A DNA stretch of 61,131 bases from Deltaproteobacteria bacterium. Lineage in GTDB: Bacteria; Desulfobacterota; Desulfomonilia; UBA1062. The DNA is taken from contig JALNWY010000002.1 in NCBI GenBank assembly GCA_023230665.1, positions 1 to 61,131 of the forward strand, given 5' to 3'. Every line of letters begins with the position of its first letter. The first letter of the stretch is position 1. The notes beneath the pieces were generated by a model. That model saw nothing but the letters and a program-made list of their open reading frames with translations. It had not been told where the DNA came from and searched no databases. The translations under genes and the position numbers were made by a program. Positions 44,000 to 52,606 of this stretch are shown piece by piece.

Positions 44000-44255
44000 T
44001 CCTTATCAGAGAATCATCAGCATCCGCTTGGAGTAGAACGTTCTGCCACGCCCTGTAAGGTACAGAGTAGTCCGCTTCCGGACCGGCATCAAATCACGGA
44101 AGAAGAGAGGGCCGGCCCTGAAACCGGCCGGTCCCAACTCGATGTTGCGGCAACAACTCGTAAGGAAGGAGAGCAGTGAGCAGCCTAGACGGCTATACCC
44201 ATCCGGGACCGGCTTAGCCAGTCCCTTTAACCACACCCACAGGGTGTGGCTTTTT
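44000..44255 (+). mobile_element. Possible 3' end of an IS200/IS605-type (TnpB) element
   Basis: A frame ends at 44179 with GVERSATPCKVQSSPLPD and EEERAGPETG, the low-complexity tail type seen in TnpB C-termini. Downstream come a short stem AGCC/GGCT, a nine-base stem GGGACCGGC / GCCAGTCCC (44205-44225), TTTAA, and the perfect hairpin CCACACCC / GGGTGTGG followed by CTTTTT (44231-44255). This order resembles an omega-RNA scaffold and right-end hairpin. No transposase core is present, so it would be a remnant. Confidence 0.35.
44231..44255 (+). terminator. Terminator-like hairpin
   Basis: A perfect eight-base stem CCACACCC-ACA-reversed GGGTGTGG, then CTTTTT. No standard plus-strand gene ends just upstream, so it probably belongs to the transposon remnant or a small RNA. 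Confidence 0.6.
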
Positions 44256-44313
44256 ACTTCTCAGTAAATCCCGCCAGGGGCGGGAACTTGAGAAAACCTC
44301 AATTCTAGCAAGG

Positions 44314-45090
44314 CTATAACAGGATCAGCGCAATGAGGATGGTGGTCGCGCCTGCCAGGAAGGCGATATCGCTCTTCCTGGCATGGGGGCACTTCATCCG
44401 GGTCCGGGTGATACCCGGGGAGTAGCCCCTTAAGGTGAGCGCGACGGCGAGGTCGTCGGCGCGGCGGAACACGCTGTGCAGGAGCGGCACGATGACCGGC
44501 ACCAGAGAGCGTATCTTCCTGAAGACGCCGCCGGTCTCCATGTCAACGCCCCGGGCCTTCTGGGCCTTGATGATGCGGTCCGTCTCCTCGAACAGCAGGG
44601 GGATGAAGCGGATCGCCAGCATGATGAGCAGGGCGATCTCGTCCACGGGAACCTTGAGGTATTTCAAGGGCTTCATGTACCACTCCATGGCCCACACCAT
44701 GTCGAGCGGCGAGGTCGTCAGGGTCATGAGGGTGGAGATCCAGATAGCGAAAACCAGCTGGAAACCGGTGTAGGTCCCGTTCGACAAACCCTGCCAGGTG
44801 GCGTGGGGAATCCAGGGAATGGGGCTGCCGGGCGTCATGAACACGTGGAGCACCGCGGTCATGGCAAAGAGCCAGAGAAAGGGGCTTAAGCCCCTGAGGA
44901 GCCTCCGGAACGACAGGCCTGCGATCAGGGTGATAAAAGAGCACGCTGCGAAAAACAACACCAGCCCGGGAGGCGTGTCCATCTGGAATGCCGCACCGAT
45001 GCTGAAAGCCATGAGAAAGAGCTTCACCCGCGGGTCCAAGGCATGGACCGGGGAATCTCCGGGGATGTACTGCCCCAGGGTCATCTGCAT
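44314..45090 (-). CDS. ecfT: ECF transporter T component (EcfT/CbiQ family)
   Basis: The 258-residue product has about five membrane helices and both cytoplasmic coupling motifs: AQKARGVD near residue 175 and LTLRGYSPG near residue 222. EcfT links two ATPases to a substrate-binding S protein for vitamin or metal uptake. No EcfA ATPase or S component is next to it in this window, so it is either a shared T subunit or the partners lie elsewhere. It starts 42 bases after the Asd-like gene. Confidence 0.87.
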   Translation of the reverse strand: MQMTLGQYIPGDSPVHALDPRVKLFLMAFSIGAAFQMDTPPGLVLFFAACSFITLIAGLSFRRLLRGLSPFLWLFAMTAVLHVFMTPGSPIPWIPHATWQGLSNGTYTGFQLVFAIWISTLMTLTTSPLDMVWAMEWYMKPLKYLKVPVDEIALLIMLAIRFIPLLFEETDRIIKAQKARGVDMETGGVFRKIRSLVPVIVPLLHSVFRRADDLAVALTLRGYSPGITRTRMKCPHARKSDIAFLAGATTILIALILL

Positions 45091-45132
45091 GGCTTGTCAG
45101 AAGGGTGTGCGGGTATCATGCTCCTCGGTCCC

Positions 45133-46146
45133 TCACCGGTTTATGGAGATCAGGTGCTCCGCGATCCGGACCGCATTGATCGCAGTCCCCTTTCGGATAT
45201 TGTCAGAGACGCTCCACAGGGCGATGCCGTTTTCCGTGGAGAGATCTTCCCTGATCCTGCCAACGAAACACTCGTCCTTTCCGGTTACGTATACAGGCAG
45301 CGGGTAGATTCCTGCGGCCGGATTGTCCTCCACCCTGATGCCGGGGAAATGTTTCAGGATCGACCTGACCTTGTCTGGAGACAACTTTTTCACGGTCTGG
45401 ATGTTCACTGACTGAGAGTGGCAGTAATACATGGGCACCAGCACCATGGTGGCACTGATCCGTACGGCGCTGCTCTCCAGGACTTTTTTCGTCTCTTCTG
45501 CAATACGCATCTCGTCTGATGTATAGGCGTTGTCCAGGAAAGGGCCGACCTGGGGAATGACGTTGAAGGCCATCTGGTGCGGAAACACGGACGACCGAGT
45601 CTCCCGGAAGTTGAAGAGATCGGCGATCTGCTCGGTGAGTGCCTCCAGGGCCGTATCTCCCATGTCGGATACGGCCTGGTAGGTGGAGAGAACGACCTTA
45701 AGGACCACGGCTGCCCGATGAATGGGTCCCAGCACAAGGGCTGCCTGCACGGCGGCCGGACACGGGCTGGCGATGATGCCTTTGTTTCCGGAGATCCGGT
45801 GCGCGTTGATCTCGGGCACGACCAGCGGGACACCCTCATCCATCCGGAAGCATGGCGTGGTATCGATCACCGTGCAGCCCTGCTTTGCCGCGCCAGGGGC
45901 ATACTCTTTGCTGATCTTTTCGGTCGAGGCGAAAAAGGCGATGTCCACACCCTGAAACAAGGTTTTTTTTATGGTCTGTACCGGAATCTCCTCGTCCCGA
46001 TATTGTACGGTGCTGCCGAGCGAACCCTGGGTCGCCAGAGGGATGAGTTCCGCTGCCGGAAAATCCCGCTCTCCAAGCACGGTCACGATTTCCTTGCCCG
46101 CAGTGGTGGTCGCACCCACCACAGCGATCCGATAGTGTTTTGCCAT
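45133..46146 (-). CDS. Aspartate-semialdehyde dehydrogenase-like protein (USG-1 type)
   Basis: The 337-residue product has the Asd fold: AVVGATTTAGKE at the NADP loop, R101 in FRMD, PLVVPEIN, LSTYQAVSD and a histidine in CHSQSVN. The active-site block normally reads NPNCST; here it reads SPCPAA, with cysteine one position early (C129) and proline at the catalytic place (130). A standard dehydrogenase mechanism is therefore doubtful. In gammaproteobacteria the USG-1 paralog lacks the catalytic cysteine and lies near leuB and asd. It may be such a paralog or a regulatory subunit. Confidence 0.8.
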   Translation of the reverse strand: MAKHYRIAVVGATTTAGKEIVTVLGERDFPAAELIPLATQGSLGSTVQYRDEEIPVQTIKKTLFQGVDIAFFASTEKISKEYAPGAAKQGCTVIDTTPCFRMDEGVPLVVPEINAHRISGNKGIIASPCPAAVQAALVLGPIHRAAVVLKVVLSTYQAVSDMGDTALEALTEQIADLFNFRETRSSVFPHQMAFNVIPQVGPFLDNAYTSDEMRIAEETKKVLESSAVRISATMVLVPMYYCHSQSVNIQTVKKLSPDKVRSILKHFPGIRVEDNPAAGIYPLPVYVTGKDECFVGRIREDLSTENGIALWSVSDNIRKGTAINAVRIAEHLISINR

Positions 46147-46368
46147 GGTATTCCTTTCCTGCTCACGGCCGGCAGGCCAGCGTTGACCGGCTTAGCGGTG
46201 AGAAAACAGGCAGGTGCTTCCCCGCCCTCTTCAAAAGCCAACCTTTTTACAATGGTCCCGCAGGCGTATCATGCGGCAAAGCCCGGTGAGCGCCCCTGCC
46301 GGTGTACCGCCGGCTACCTTCTCATTCTTACGGGATATGCGGCAGGAGCACTGATCCGGGATATCCTG

Positions 46369-46863
46369 CTAGATCCCGCCCCGTTTGAGGATATGCTCCA
46401 TCAGGCCGCCATCCGCAATGAGCTCCTGCATGAACCGGGGTATGGGACGGGCCTGGTATTGCCTCCCGGTGGTGATGTCCGTAATGAGACCCGTTGAGGC
46501 ATCGACCTCCACGATATCGTTCTCTTTGATCTCCGCAGATGCCTCGTCCGATTCAAAGATGGGGAGCCCCATGTTGAAGCTGTTGCGGAAGAAGATCCGG
46601 GCAAAGCTCGACGCAATGACGCAGCTCACGCCGCTGGCCTTGATCGCTATGGGGGCGTGCTCCCGGGAGGAGCCGCACCCGAAGTTCTTTCCCGCTACGA
46701 TGATGTCGCCCTTGCTCACCTTGGAGAAAAACGCAGGGTCCGCGTCTTCCATGCAGTGCTTCTTGAGCTCCTGGGGATCCGAGGTGTTGAGGTACCGGGC
46801 CGGGATGATGGCGTCGGTGTCGATGTCGTCTCCAAAGCGAAAAACGCGTCCGCGTAGGTTCAT
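46369..46863 (-). CDS. leuD: 3-isopropylmalate dehydratase small subunit
   Basis: The 164-residue product has RFGDDIDTDAIIPARYL, the FGCGSSREHAP motif near residue 58 and FRNSFNMGLP. It pairs with LeuC to isomerise 2-isopropylmalate to 3-isopropylmalate. The start overlaps the leuC stop (ATGA). leuB would normally follow but does not. Confidence 0.95.
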   Translation of the reverse strand: MNLRGRVFRFGDDIDTDAIIPARYLNTSDPQELKKHCMEDADPAFFSKVSKGDIIVAGKNFGCGSSREHAPIAIKASGVSCVIASSFARIFFRNSFNMGLPIFESDEASAEIKENDIVEVDASTGLITDITTGRQYQARPIPRFMQELIADGGLMEHILKRGGI

Positions 46864-48125
46864 TCCATTACCTCCGAGGGAGAGGATATCCTGCCCGTGA
46901 CCGCGGATGCTGCTGCGACCGCCGGACCCGAGAGGTACACCTCGCTGCCCGGATCTCCCATGCGGCCCACGAAGTTGCGGTTGGTGGTAGCCAGTGCCTT
47001 TTCCCCCTTTGCAAGGATCCCCAGATGCCCTCCCAGACAGGGCCCGCAGCTCGGGGGGCCGATAATGGCGCCCGCCTGAAGGAAGATCCTGATCAACCCT
47101 TCTTCCTCTGCCTTGAGAAACACCTCCGGGGTTGCAGGCAGAACCACGCACCGAACCCCCTTGTCGACCTTCTGTCCTTTCAGGATCCCTGCAGCGACCC
47201 TTAAGTCTTCGATCCTGCCGTTGGTGCACGAGCCGATGACCACCTGGTCGATTCTCACCTCGCCCACCTCGCTGATGGGCCTGGTGTTCTCGGGCAGGTG
47301 CGGGAAGGCCACCTGGGGCTCGATGTTTGCGCAGTCATACTCCCTGACCGACGCATACCGGGCGTCCGGATCGCTCTCGTACACGGTGTAGGGCCGCTTT
47401 GCCCGCGACCTGACGTAATCTTCAGTCTTCTCATCGGCCCGGATGATGCCCGCCTTGCCCCCTGCCTCAATGGCCATGTTCGACATGGTGAGCCGATTGC
47501 TCAGATCGAGCGAGGTAACAGCCGGGCCTTCGATCTCCAGCACGCGGTACAGGCCGCCGTCCACCCCGATGTCGCCGATGAGATAGAGGATGAGGTCCTT
47601 GCCCCCGACCCAGGGCCGTAGCTCGCCCTTGAACACGAACTTCATGCTCTCGGGCACCTTCATCCATGCCTGGGCGGTCATCATGGCCGCCGCAAGGTCG
47701 GTGCTGCCCACGCCGGTGGCGAATGCGCCGAGCGCGCCATAGGTGCAGGTGTGGCTGTCCGCGCCGATGACGAGGTCTCCGGGCAGGACGAGCCCTTTCT
47801 CCGGAAGCAGGGCGTGCTCCACGCCCACCTCGCCGCCGTCGAAGAAGTTCTTGAGCCCGTGCTGGTGCGCGAAATCCCTGACCATCTTGCACTGGTTGGC
47901 CGAGGCGATGTCCTTGTTCGGCGTGAAATGATCCAGAACAAAGACAATCCTGTCAGGGTCGGCCGGCTTCGCCTGCCCGCCCTTCAGAAATGCCTCTATG
48001 GCGAGCGGCGCGGTGATGTCGTTTGCCAGGGCCACGTCAACGTTCACCTTCACGATGTCGCCCGGCTTGACCTCGCGCGCATCCGTATGCGCTGCGAGGA
48101 TCTTTTCGGCAATAGTCATTCCCAC
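46860..48125 (-). CDS. leuC: 3-isopropylmalate dehydratase large subunit
   Basis: The 421-residue product is of the shorter homoaconitase-like LeuC type. The 4Fe-4S cysteines appear in VIGSCTNGR and PPSCGPCLGG, and DHFTPNKD, GADSHTCTYGALGAFATGVGS fit the family. GTG 48125 has GGAGG about ten bases upstream; the next ATG is two codons later. It is followed at once by leuD. Confidence 0.95.
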   Translation of the reverse strand: MGMTIAEKILAAHTDAREVKPGDIVKVNVDVALANDITAPLAIEAFLKGGQAKPADPDRIVFVLDHFTPNKDIASANQCKMVRDFAHQHGLKNFFDGGEVGVEHALLPEKGLVLPGDLVIGADSHTCTYGALGAFATGVGSTDLAAAMMTAQAWMKVPESMKFVFKGELRPWVGGKDLILYLIGDIGVDGGLYRVLEIEGPAVTSLDLSNRLTMSNMAIEAGGKAGIIRADEKTEDYVRSRAKRPYTVYESDPDARYASVREYDCANIEPQVAFPHLPENTRPISEVGEVRIDQVVIGSCTNGRIEDLRVAAGILKGQKVDKGVRCVVLPATPEVFLKAEEEGLIRIFLQAGAIIGPPSCGPCLGGHLGILAKGEKALATTNRNFVGRMGDPGSEVYLSGPAVAAASAVTGRISSPSEVME

Positions 48126-48168
48126 GGCTTATAAGCCTCCTTGTCAGCCTGTGCCCGAAACCCGTATC

Positions 48169-49716
48169 TTAGAGATGGGGAACGTCTCCGGATCTCTTGT
48201 GCTTGAGAAACTCCATCCGGTTGAGCGCGTTCACCAGTGCCCTGGCCGATGCCACGAGAATGTCCGGATCAGCGCCCTGGCCGGTGGCGACCGTGTCTCT
48301 GTCCATGAGCTCGACCGTCACTTCGCCCTGGGCATCAAACCCTCCGGTGACCGAGCTCACCGAAAACCGCTTCAGCTCGGCATGGAATCCGGTCATCTTG
48401 ATGATGGTCTTATAGAGCGCATCGACAGGGCCGTTGCCAAAGCATGAATCCTTGACGACCTCGCCGTCCACGCCCAGCACCACCGTGGCTGCCGGGGTCG
48501 ACACAGTGCCTGAGCTCACGTTGATGTGCTTGAGCTCGTACTTGTCCGGCACCCGGTAGATCTCTTCGATCACGATGGCCTCGATGTCCGCGTCGAAGAT
48601 CTCCTTTTTCTTGTCTGATATCTCCTTGAACCGTCTGAACACCTTGTTCACGTCCTCTTCGCTCAGGCGGTACCCAAGGGATTCAAGACGCTTGCTCAGG
48701 GCATGCCTGCCCGAGTGCTTGCCCAGTACGAGGTTCGACTTGCCGTAGCCGATGGCCTCGGGCGTCATGATCTCGTAGGTGGAGCGCTCCTTGAGATAAC
48801 CGTCCTGATGGATTCCCGATTCGTGCGCAAAGGCGTTGGCCCCCACGATGGCCTTGTTGGGCTGGACCGGGATGCCGGTGATGTGCGAGACGAGGCGGCT
48901 CGCTGGATAGATCTGCGAGGTATCGATCGAGGTGTCCAGTTTGTAGAGGTCCTTGCGGACATTGAAGATCATGACAACCTCTTCGAGCGAGGTATTGCCC
49001 GCGCGCTCGCCGATGCCGTTGATGGTGCACTCGATCTGCCGGGCCCCTGCCATGACGGCCGACACCGAGTTGGCCGTTGCCATGCCCAGGTCGTTGTGGC
49101 AGTGCACACTGATCACCGCCTTGTCGATGTCCCTGATCTTCTTTTTCAGATAGCTGATCAGCTCGAAGAACTCCTGGGGATTGGTGTAGCCCACGGTGTC
49201 CGGGACATTGATCGTGCCCGCGCCCGCGGCGATGGCTGTGGAGTAGACGTCCACGAGAAAGTCCCGGTCCGAGCGCGTGGCGTCCATGGCGGAAAACTCC
49301 ACGTCCGGGCAAAGCGAGCGGCACATGCCCACGGAGTGTTCAACAGACCCCAGCACCTGATCGCGGCTCATGTTCAGCTGGTATTTCAGATGGATGTCCG
49401 AGGTGGCGATAAAGGTGTGAATCCCCGGCATGGTCGCGTTTTTCACCGCATCCCAGGCGGCCTGGATGTCCTCGTCCCTGGCCCGGCACAGCCCTATAAC
49501 CATGGACTTCTTCACCTCGCCGGCCACGGCCTGCACCGCGTCGAAATCACCGGGCGAGGAGATGGGAAACCCGGCCTCGATCCGGTCCACACCCAGGGCC
49601 TCGAGCTGTTTTGCCACCAGCACCTTCTCGTGCACGTCCATGCTTGCTCCGGGAGACTGCTCGCCGTCCCGCAACGTTGTGTCAAATATGATTATTCTCT
49701 CTTGCAGCGTTTTCAT
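48169..49716 (-). CDS. leuA: 2-isopropylmalate synthase
   Basis: The 515-residue product begins RIIIFDTTLRDGEQSPG with the metal/catalytic residues, has HCHNDLGMATANS and GIGERAGNTSLEEV, and a C-terminal LeuA regulatory domain (about 395-500) that usually senses leucine. It condenses acetyl-CoA with 2-oxoisovalerate. The start lies 35 bases inside the pssA gene. Confidence 0.96.
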   Translation of the reverse strand: MKTLQERIIIFDTTLRDGEQSPGASMDVHEKVLVAKQLEALGVDRIEAGFPISSPGDFDAVQAVAGEVKKSMVIGLCRARDEDIQAAWDAVKNATMPGIHTFIATSDIHLKYQLNMSRDQVLGSVEHSVGMCRSLCPDVEFSAMDATRSDRDFLVDVYSTAIAAGAGTINVPDTVGYTNPQEFFELISYLKKKIRDIDKAVISVHCHNDLGMATANSVSAVMAGARQIECTINGIGERAGNTSLEEVVMIFNVRKDLYKLDTSIDTSQIYPASRLVSHITGIPVQPNKAIVGANAFAHESGIHQDGYLKERSTYEIMTPEAIGYGKSNLVLGKHSGRHALSKRLESLGYRLSEEDVNKVFRRFKEISDKKKEIFDADIEAIVIEEIYRVPDKYELKHINVSSGTVSTPAATVVLGVDGEVVKDSCFGNGPVDALYKTIIKMTGFHAELKRFSVSSVTGGFDAQGEVTVELMDRDTVATGQGADPDILVASARALVNALNRMEFLKHKRSGDVPHL

Positions 49717-50470
49717 GCTCTGCCTCTTTCAATTGCTTTTTCTCGCGCGCGTGACTGCGGACCTGTACCACCGCGTTGCTGATCGGCCCTCCCACGATAA
49801 AGGTCATGACCAGCACGAAGATCATGATCTCCGGCGCCAGCGCAACCACCACGAGCACCAGAAGCCCGGCGACCAGGAGCTGGAAGGGATGTGCCTTGAG
49901 ATAGTTGATGTGCTTGAAGCTCGGATAACGGATCGCGCTCACCATCATGAACGACAGGGCATACATGCCCATGAGGATGACAGGCGGCGGAATGGTCCCG
50001 ATCTGCTTCGAGAGCAGGACCATGCTGGCTACCGCAGCGGCGGCTATGGGGATCGGAAGCCCCACAAAGCCCGTGGCGCCAGAGGCGTCCGTGTTGAAGC
50101 GCGCGAGTCTCAGCGCTCCGCACGCCACGAACAAGAAGCAGGCGATGAACCCCAGCCTGCCGAACTGGTTGACCTGCCAGAGGAAGGCCAGGATGGCAGG
50201 CGAGACACCGAAGGCAACCACGTCGGAGAGCGAGTCGTACTCCTTGCCGAAGGCCGAGGTGGAGTTGGTGGCCCTGGCGACCCTGCCGTCGATGCCGTCG
50301 ATGAACCCGGCCAGCAGGATCATGATGGCTGCCATGTAGAAGTTCCCTTTCAGGGAAAACGAGATGGAATAGAACCCGAAGAAGAGGCCCACCGTGGTGA
50401 TGAAGTTGGGCAGAAAGGGCACTGACCGCTTTGTTTCCGTTCCTGACTTGGTCCTGATTTTCTTCTTCAT
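49682..50470 (-). CDS. pssA: CDP-diacylglycerol-serine O-phosphatidyltransferase
   Basis: The 262-residue membrane protein has the CDP-alcohol phosphotransferase motif D-G-x2-A-R-x8-G-x3-D-x3-D in full, within DGIDGRVARATNSTSAFGKE and YDSLSDVVAFG. About eight helices follow the PssA type. It makes phosphatidylserine, which the adjacent psd product decarboxylates. It overlaps both neighbours. Confidence 0.94.
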   Translation of the reverse strand: MKKKIRTKSGTETKRSVPFLPNFITTVGLFFGFYSISFSLKGNFYMAAIMILLAGFIDGIDGRVARATNSTSAFGKEYDSLSDVVAFGVSPAILAFLWQVNQFGRLGFIACFLFVACGALRLARFNTDASGATGFVGLPIPIAAAAVASMVLLSKQIGTIPPPVILMGMYALSFMMVSAIRYPSFKHINYLKAHPFQLLVAGLLVLVVVALAPEIMIFVLVMTFIVGGPISNAVVQVRSHAREKKQLKEAEHENAARENNHI

Positions 50471-51081
50471 TCCTTTTTTCCCCCTATGACCGTCTCACCG
50501 GCAAAGACCGTCTGGCCCCTGCTTACCGCGACGGTGTAGCCCACCGGCATATAGCACTCCAGAAGCGACCCGAACCGGATCAGCCCGATCCTCTGCCCGG
50601 CCTCGACCTTATCGCCCTCCTCGGGCATGCACGAGATCCTCCTGGCCACCAGGCCGGCGACCTGGTCGACCCGGAACACCCCGTCCTGGTTTTCGATATA
50701 GAGTATCATGCGCTCGTTGGCTTCGGTCTTTTTTCCAAGGTTGGCCATGTGGAAGGTTCCGGACCGGTAGTGCTTGCCCACCACCGTGCCCGAGACAGGG
50801 GAGCGGTTTACGTGAACATTGAAGACCGACATGAAGATAGAAATCTTCGTGCAGGGCCCCACCTGTTCCTCATCGGTGTTCACCACATCGAGGACCGTGC
50901 CGTCTGCAGGAGAGATGACCAGACCTTCACCTGCTGGCACTTCCCGCTCCGGGTCCCGGAAAAACCACGTCACGAACGCCACAGGGATGAGCCCCACGAT
51001 CCCGAGCCCCAGGCGTGCAAGGACCAGGGAAAGGAGCCCGGAGCCGAAAATGAACGGAAAGCCCTCTCTGCGGATCTTCAC
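50467..51081 (-). CDS. psd: Phosphatidylserine decarboxylase (short form)
   Basis: The 204-residue product has ISPADGTVLDV, FMSVFNVHVNRSPVSG and the pyruvoyl-forming GS in RFGSLLECYMP near residue 170. It matches the short archaeal-like Psd group common in deltaproteobacteria. It self-cleaves to yield the pyruvoyl enzyme that makes phosphatidylethanolamine. GTG 51081 directly abuts the ilvC stop with AGGAGA upstream. Confidence 0.93.
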   Translation of the reverse strand: MKIRREGFPFIFGSGLLSLVLARLGLGIVGLIPVAFVTWFFRDPEREVPAGEGLVISPADGTVLDVVNTDEEQVGPCTKISIFMSVFNVHVNRSPVSGTVVGKHYRSGTFHMANLGKKTEANERMILYIENQDGVFRVDQVAGLVARRISCMPEEGDKVEAGQRIGLIRFGSLLECYMPVGYTVAVSRGQTVFAGETVIGGKKE

Positions 51082-52098
51082 TTAGTTCTCCTGTTTGTTG
51101 ACCTTGCGGTCCTTCTGGATCCAGGGCATCATGGCGCGGAGCTTCTCGCCGACCTGCTCAATCTCGTGCTTCTCGCCGATTCTGGTCAGGGCGTTGAACA
51201 CGGGCCTTCCCGCCTTGTTTTCCAGGATCCACTCGCGGGCAAAACTGCCGTCCTGGACCTGGGCCAGGATATCCCTCATGGTCTCCTTCACCTCTTCATC
51301 GATGACCATGGGTCCCCTGGTGATGTCGCCGAACTGGGCCGTGTTGCTCACCGAATAGCGCATATTGGAGATCCCGCCCTCATAGATGAGGTCGACAATG
51401 AGCTTGAGCTCGTGCAGGCACTCGAAATACGCCATCTCCGGCGCATATCCCGCCTCGACCAGGGTCTCGAACCCGGCCGTGATCAGGGAGGTGACGCCTC
51501 CGCACAGCACGGCCTGCTCGCCGAACAGGTCGGTCTCGGTCTCTTCGGCAAAGGTGGTCTCAAGGATGCCGGCCTTTCCGCCGCCGATGGCGCCGGCATA
51601 GGAGAGGGCGAGCTCGCGGGTGTCCCCGCCGGCGTCGGCTTCGATCGCGATGAGCATGGGAACCCCTCTGCCCTGGGTGTATTCATACCTCACCATGTGG
51701 CCCGGTGACTTGGGCGCCACCATGAAGCAGCTCACCCCTTGGGGAAGCCTGATCTGGCCGTAGTGGATATTGAACCCGTGGGCGAACGCGAGATATGCGC
51801 CCTTTTTCAGGTGCGGCGCGATCTCGCGGGCATACACGTCGGCCTGGAGCTCGTCCGGGATGAGGACCATGATCACGTCTGCCCAGGCGGCCGCATCAGA
51901 GGTGTTCATGACCTTCAGCCCCGCCTTCTCGGCTTTTGCCCGAGACGCGCTGCCCTCGCGCAGTCCCACGACCACGTCGACCCCGGAGTCTTTCAGATTG
52001 TTCGAGTGGGCGAACCCCTGCGACCCATACCCCATGACCGCGACCTTCTTTGACTTGATGAGATTCAGATCCGCGTCCTTATCGTAATAGACCTTCAT
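51082..52098 (-). CDS. ilvC: Ketol-acid reductoisomerase (class I)
   Basis: The 338-residue product has GYGSQGFAHSNNLKDSG for NADPH, APKSPGHMVR, and the acidic metal site in FGEQAVLCGG and EMAYFECLHELKLIVDL. It converts acetolactate to dihydroxyisovalerate. The length is the short class I type. It shares one base with the ilvN stop. Confidence 0.97.
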   Translation of the reverse strand: MKVYYDKDADLNLIKSKKVAVMGYGSQGFAHSNNLKDSGVDVVVGLREGSASRAKAEKAGLKVMNTSDAAAWADVIMVLIPDELQADVYAREIAPHLKKGAYLAFAHGFNIHYGQIRLPQGVSCFMVAPKSPGHMVRYEYTQGRGVPMLIAIEADAGGDTRELALSYAGAIGGGKAGILETTFAEETETDLFGEQAVLCGGVTSLITAGFETLVEAGYAPEMAYFECLHELKLIVDLIYEGGISNMRYSVSNTAQFGDITRGPMVIDEEVKETMRDILAQVQDGSFAREWILENKAGRPVFNALTRIGEKHEIEQVGEKLRAMMPWIQKDRKVNKQEN

Positions 52099-52595
52099 TA
52101 CGGCAGTTTCCTCCTTCCTTGCATCTCTCTCTCCATGACCACGGTGCCCGTACGGACAAAATCGATTATGCCGATGGGGGTGAGGATCTCCACAAACCCC
52201 TCAAGCTTGCTTTTATCGCCGGTAAGACTCAGGGTGTACGACTTCGGCGAAACATCGATGACCTTTGCCCGGAAGATGTCCGCGATGCGGAGCACCTCGG
52301 CTCGGGTCTCTTTTTCCGCCTTGATCTTCACCAGGATCATCTCCCGTTCCACATAATCCCTGTCCGCGCAGTCGACCACCTTGATGACGTTGATGAGTTT
52401 GTTGAGCTGTTTTTTTATCTGCTCCAGCACCTGCTCGTTGCCGGTGGTGGTGATGACCATGAGCGATTTCGCCGGGTCCAGGGTCGGGGCCACGGAAAGG
52501 GACTCGATGTTGAATCCCCTGCCCGAAAACAGCCCCACCACCCGGGAAAGCACGCCTGCCTGGTTGTCCACGTAAACCGAAATCGCATGCCTCAT
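52098..52595 (-). CDS. ilvN: Acetolactate synthase small subunit
   Basis: The 165-residue product has an N-terminal ACT domain (AISVYVDNQAGVLSRVVGLFSGRGFNI cut here into known ACT strands at 4-30) and the conserved C-terminal half with AKVIDVSPKSY. It confers valine feedback control on IlvB. It lies 11 bases after ilvB. Confidence 0.95.
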   Translation of the reverse strand: MRHAISVYVDNQAGVLSRVVGLFSGRGFNIESLSVAPTLDPAKSLMVITTTGNEQVLEQIKKQLNKLINVIKVVDCADRDYVEREMILVKIKAEKETRAEVLRIADIFRAKVIDVSPKSYTLSLTGDKSKLEGFVEILTPIGIIDFVRTGTVVMEREMQGRRKLP

Positions 52596-52606
52596 AGCTC
52601 ACATCC

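Noticed and set aside
44100..44300. Cobalamin or other riboswitch near EcfT
   Set aside because: No B12 box or other known aptamer core is recognisable, and the region lies at the 3' end of ecfT, not upstream of it.
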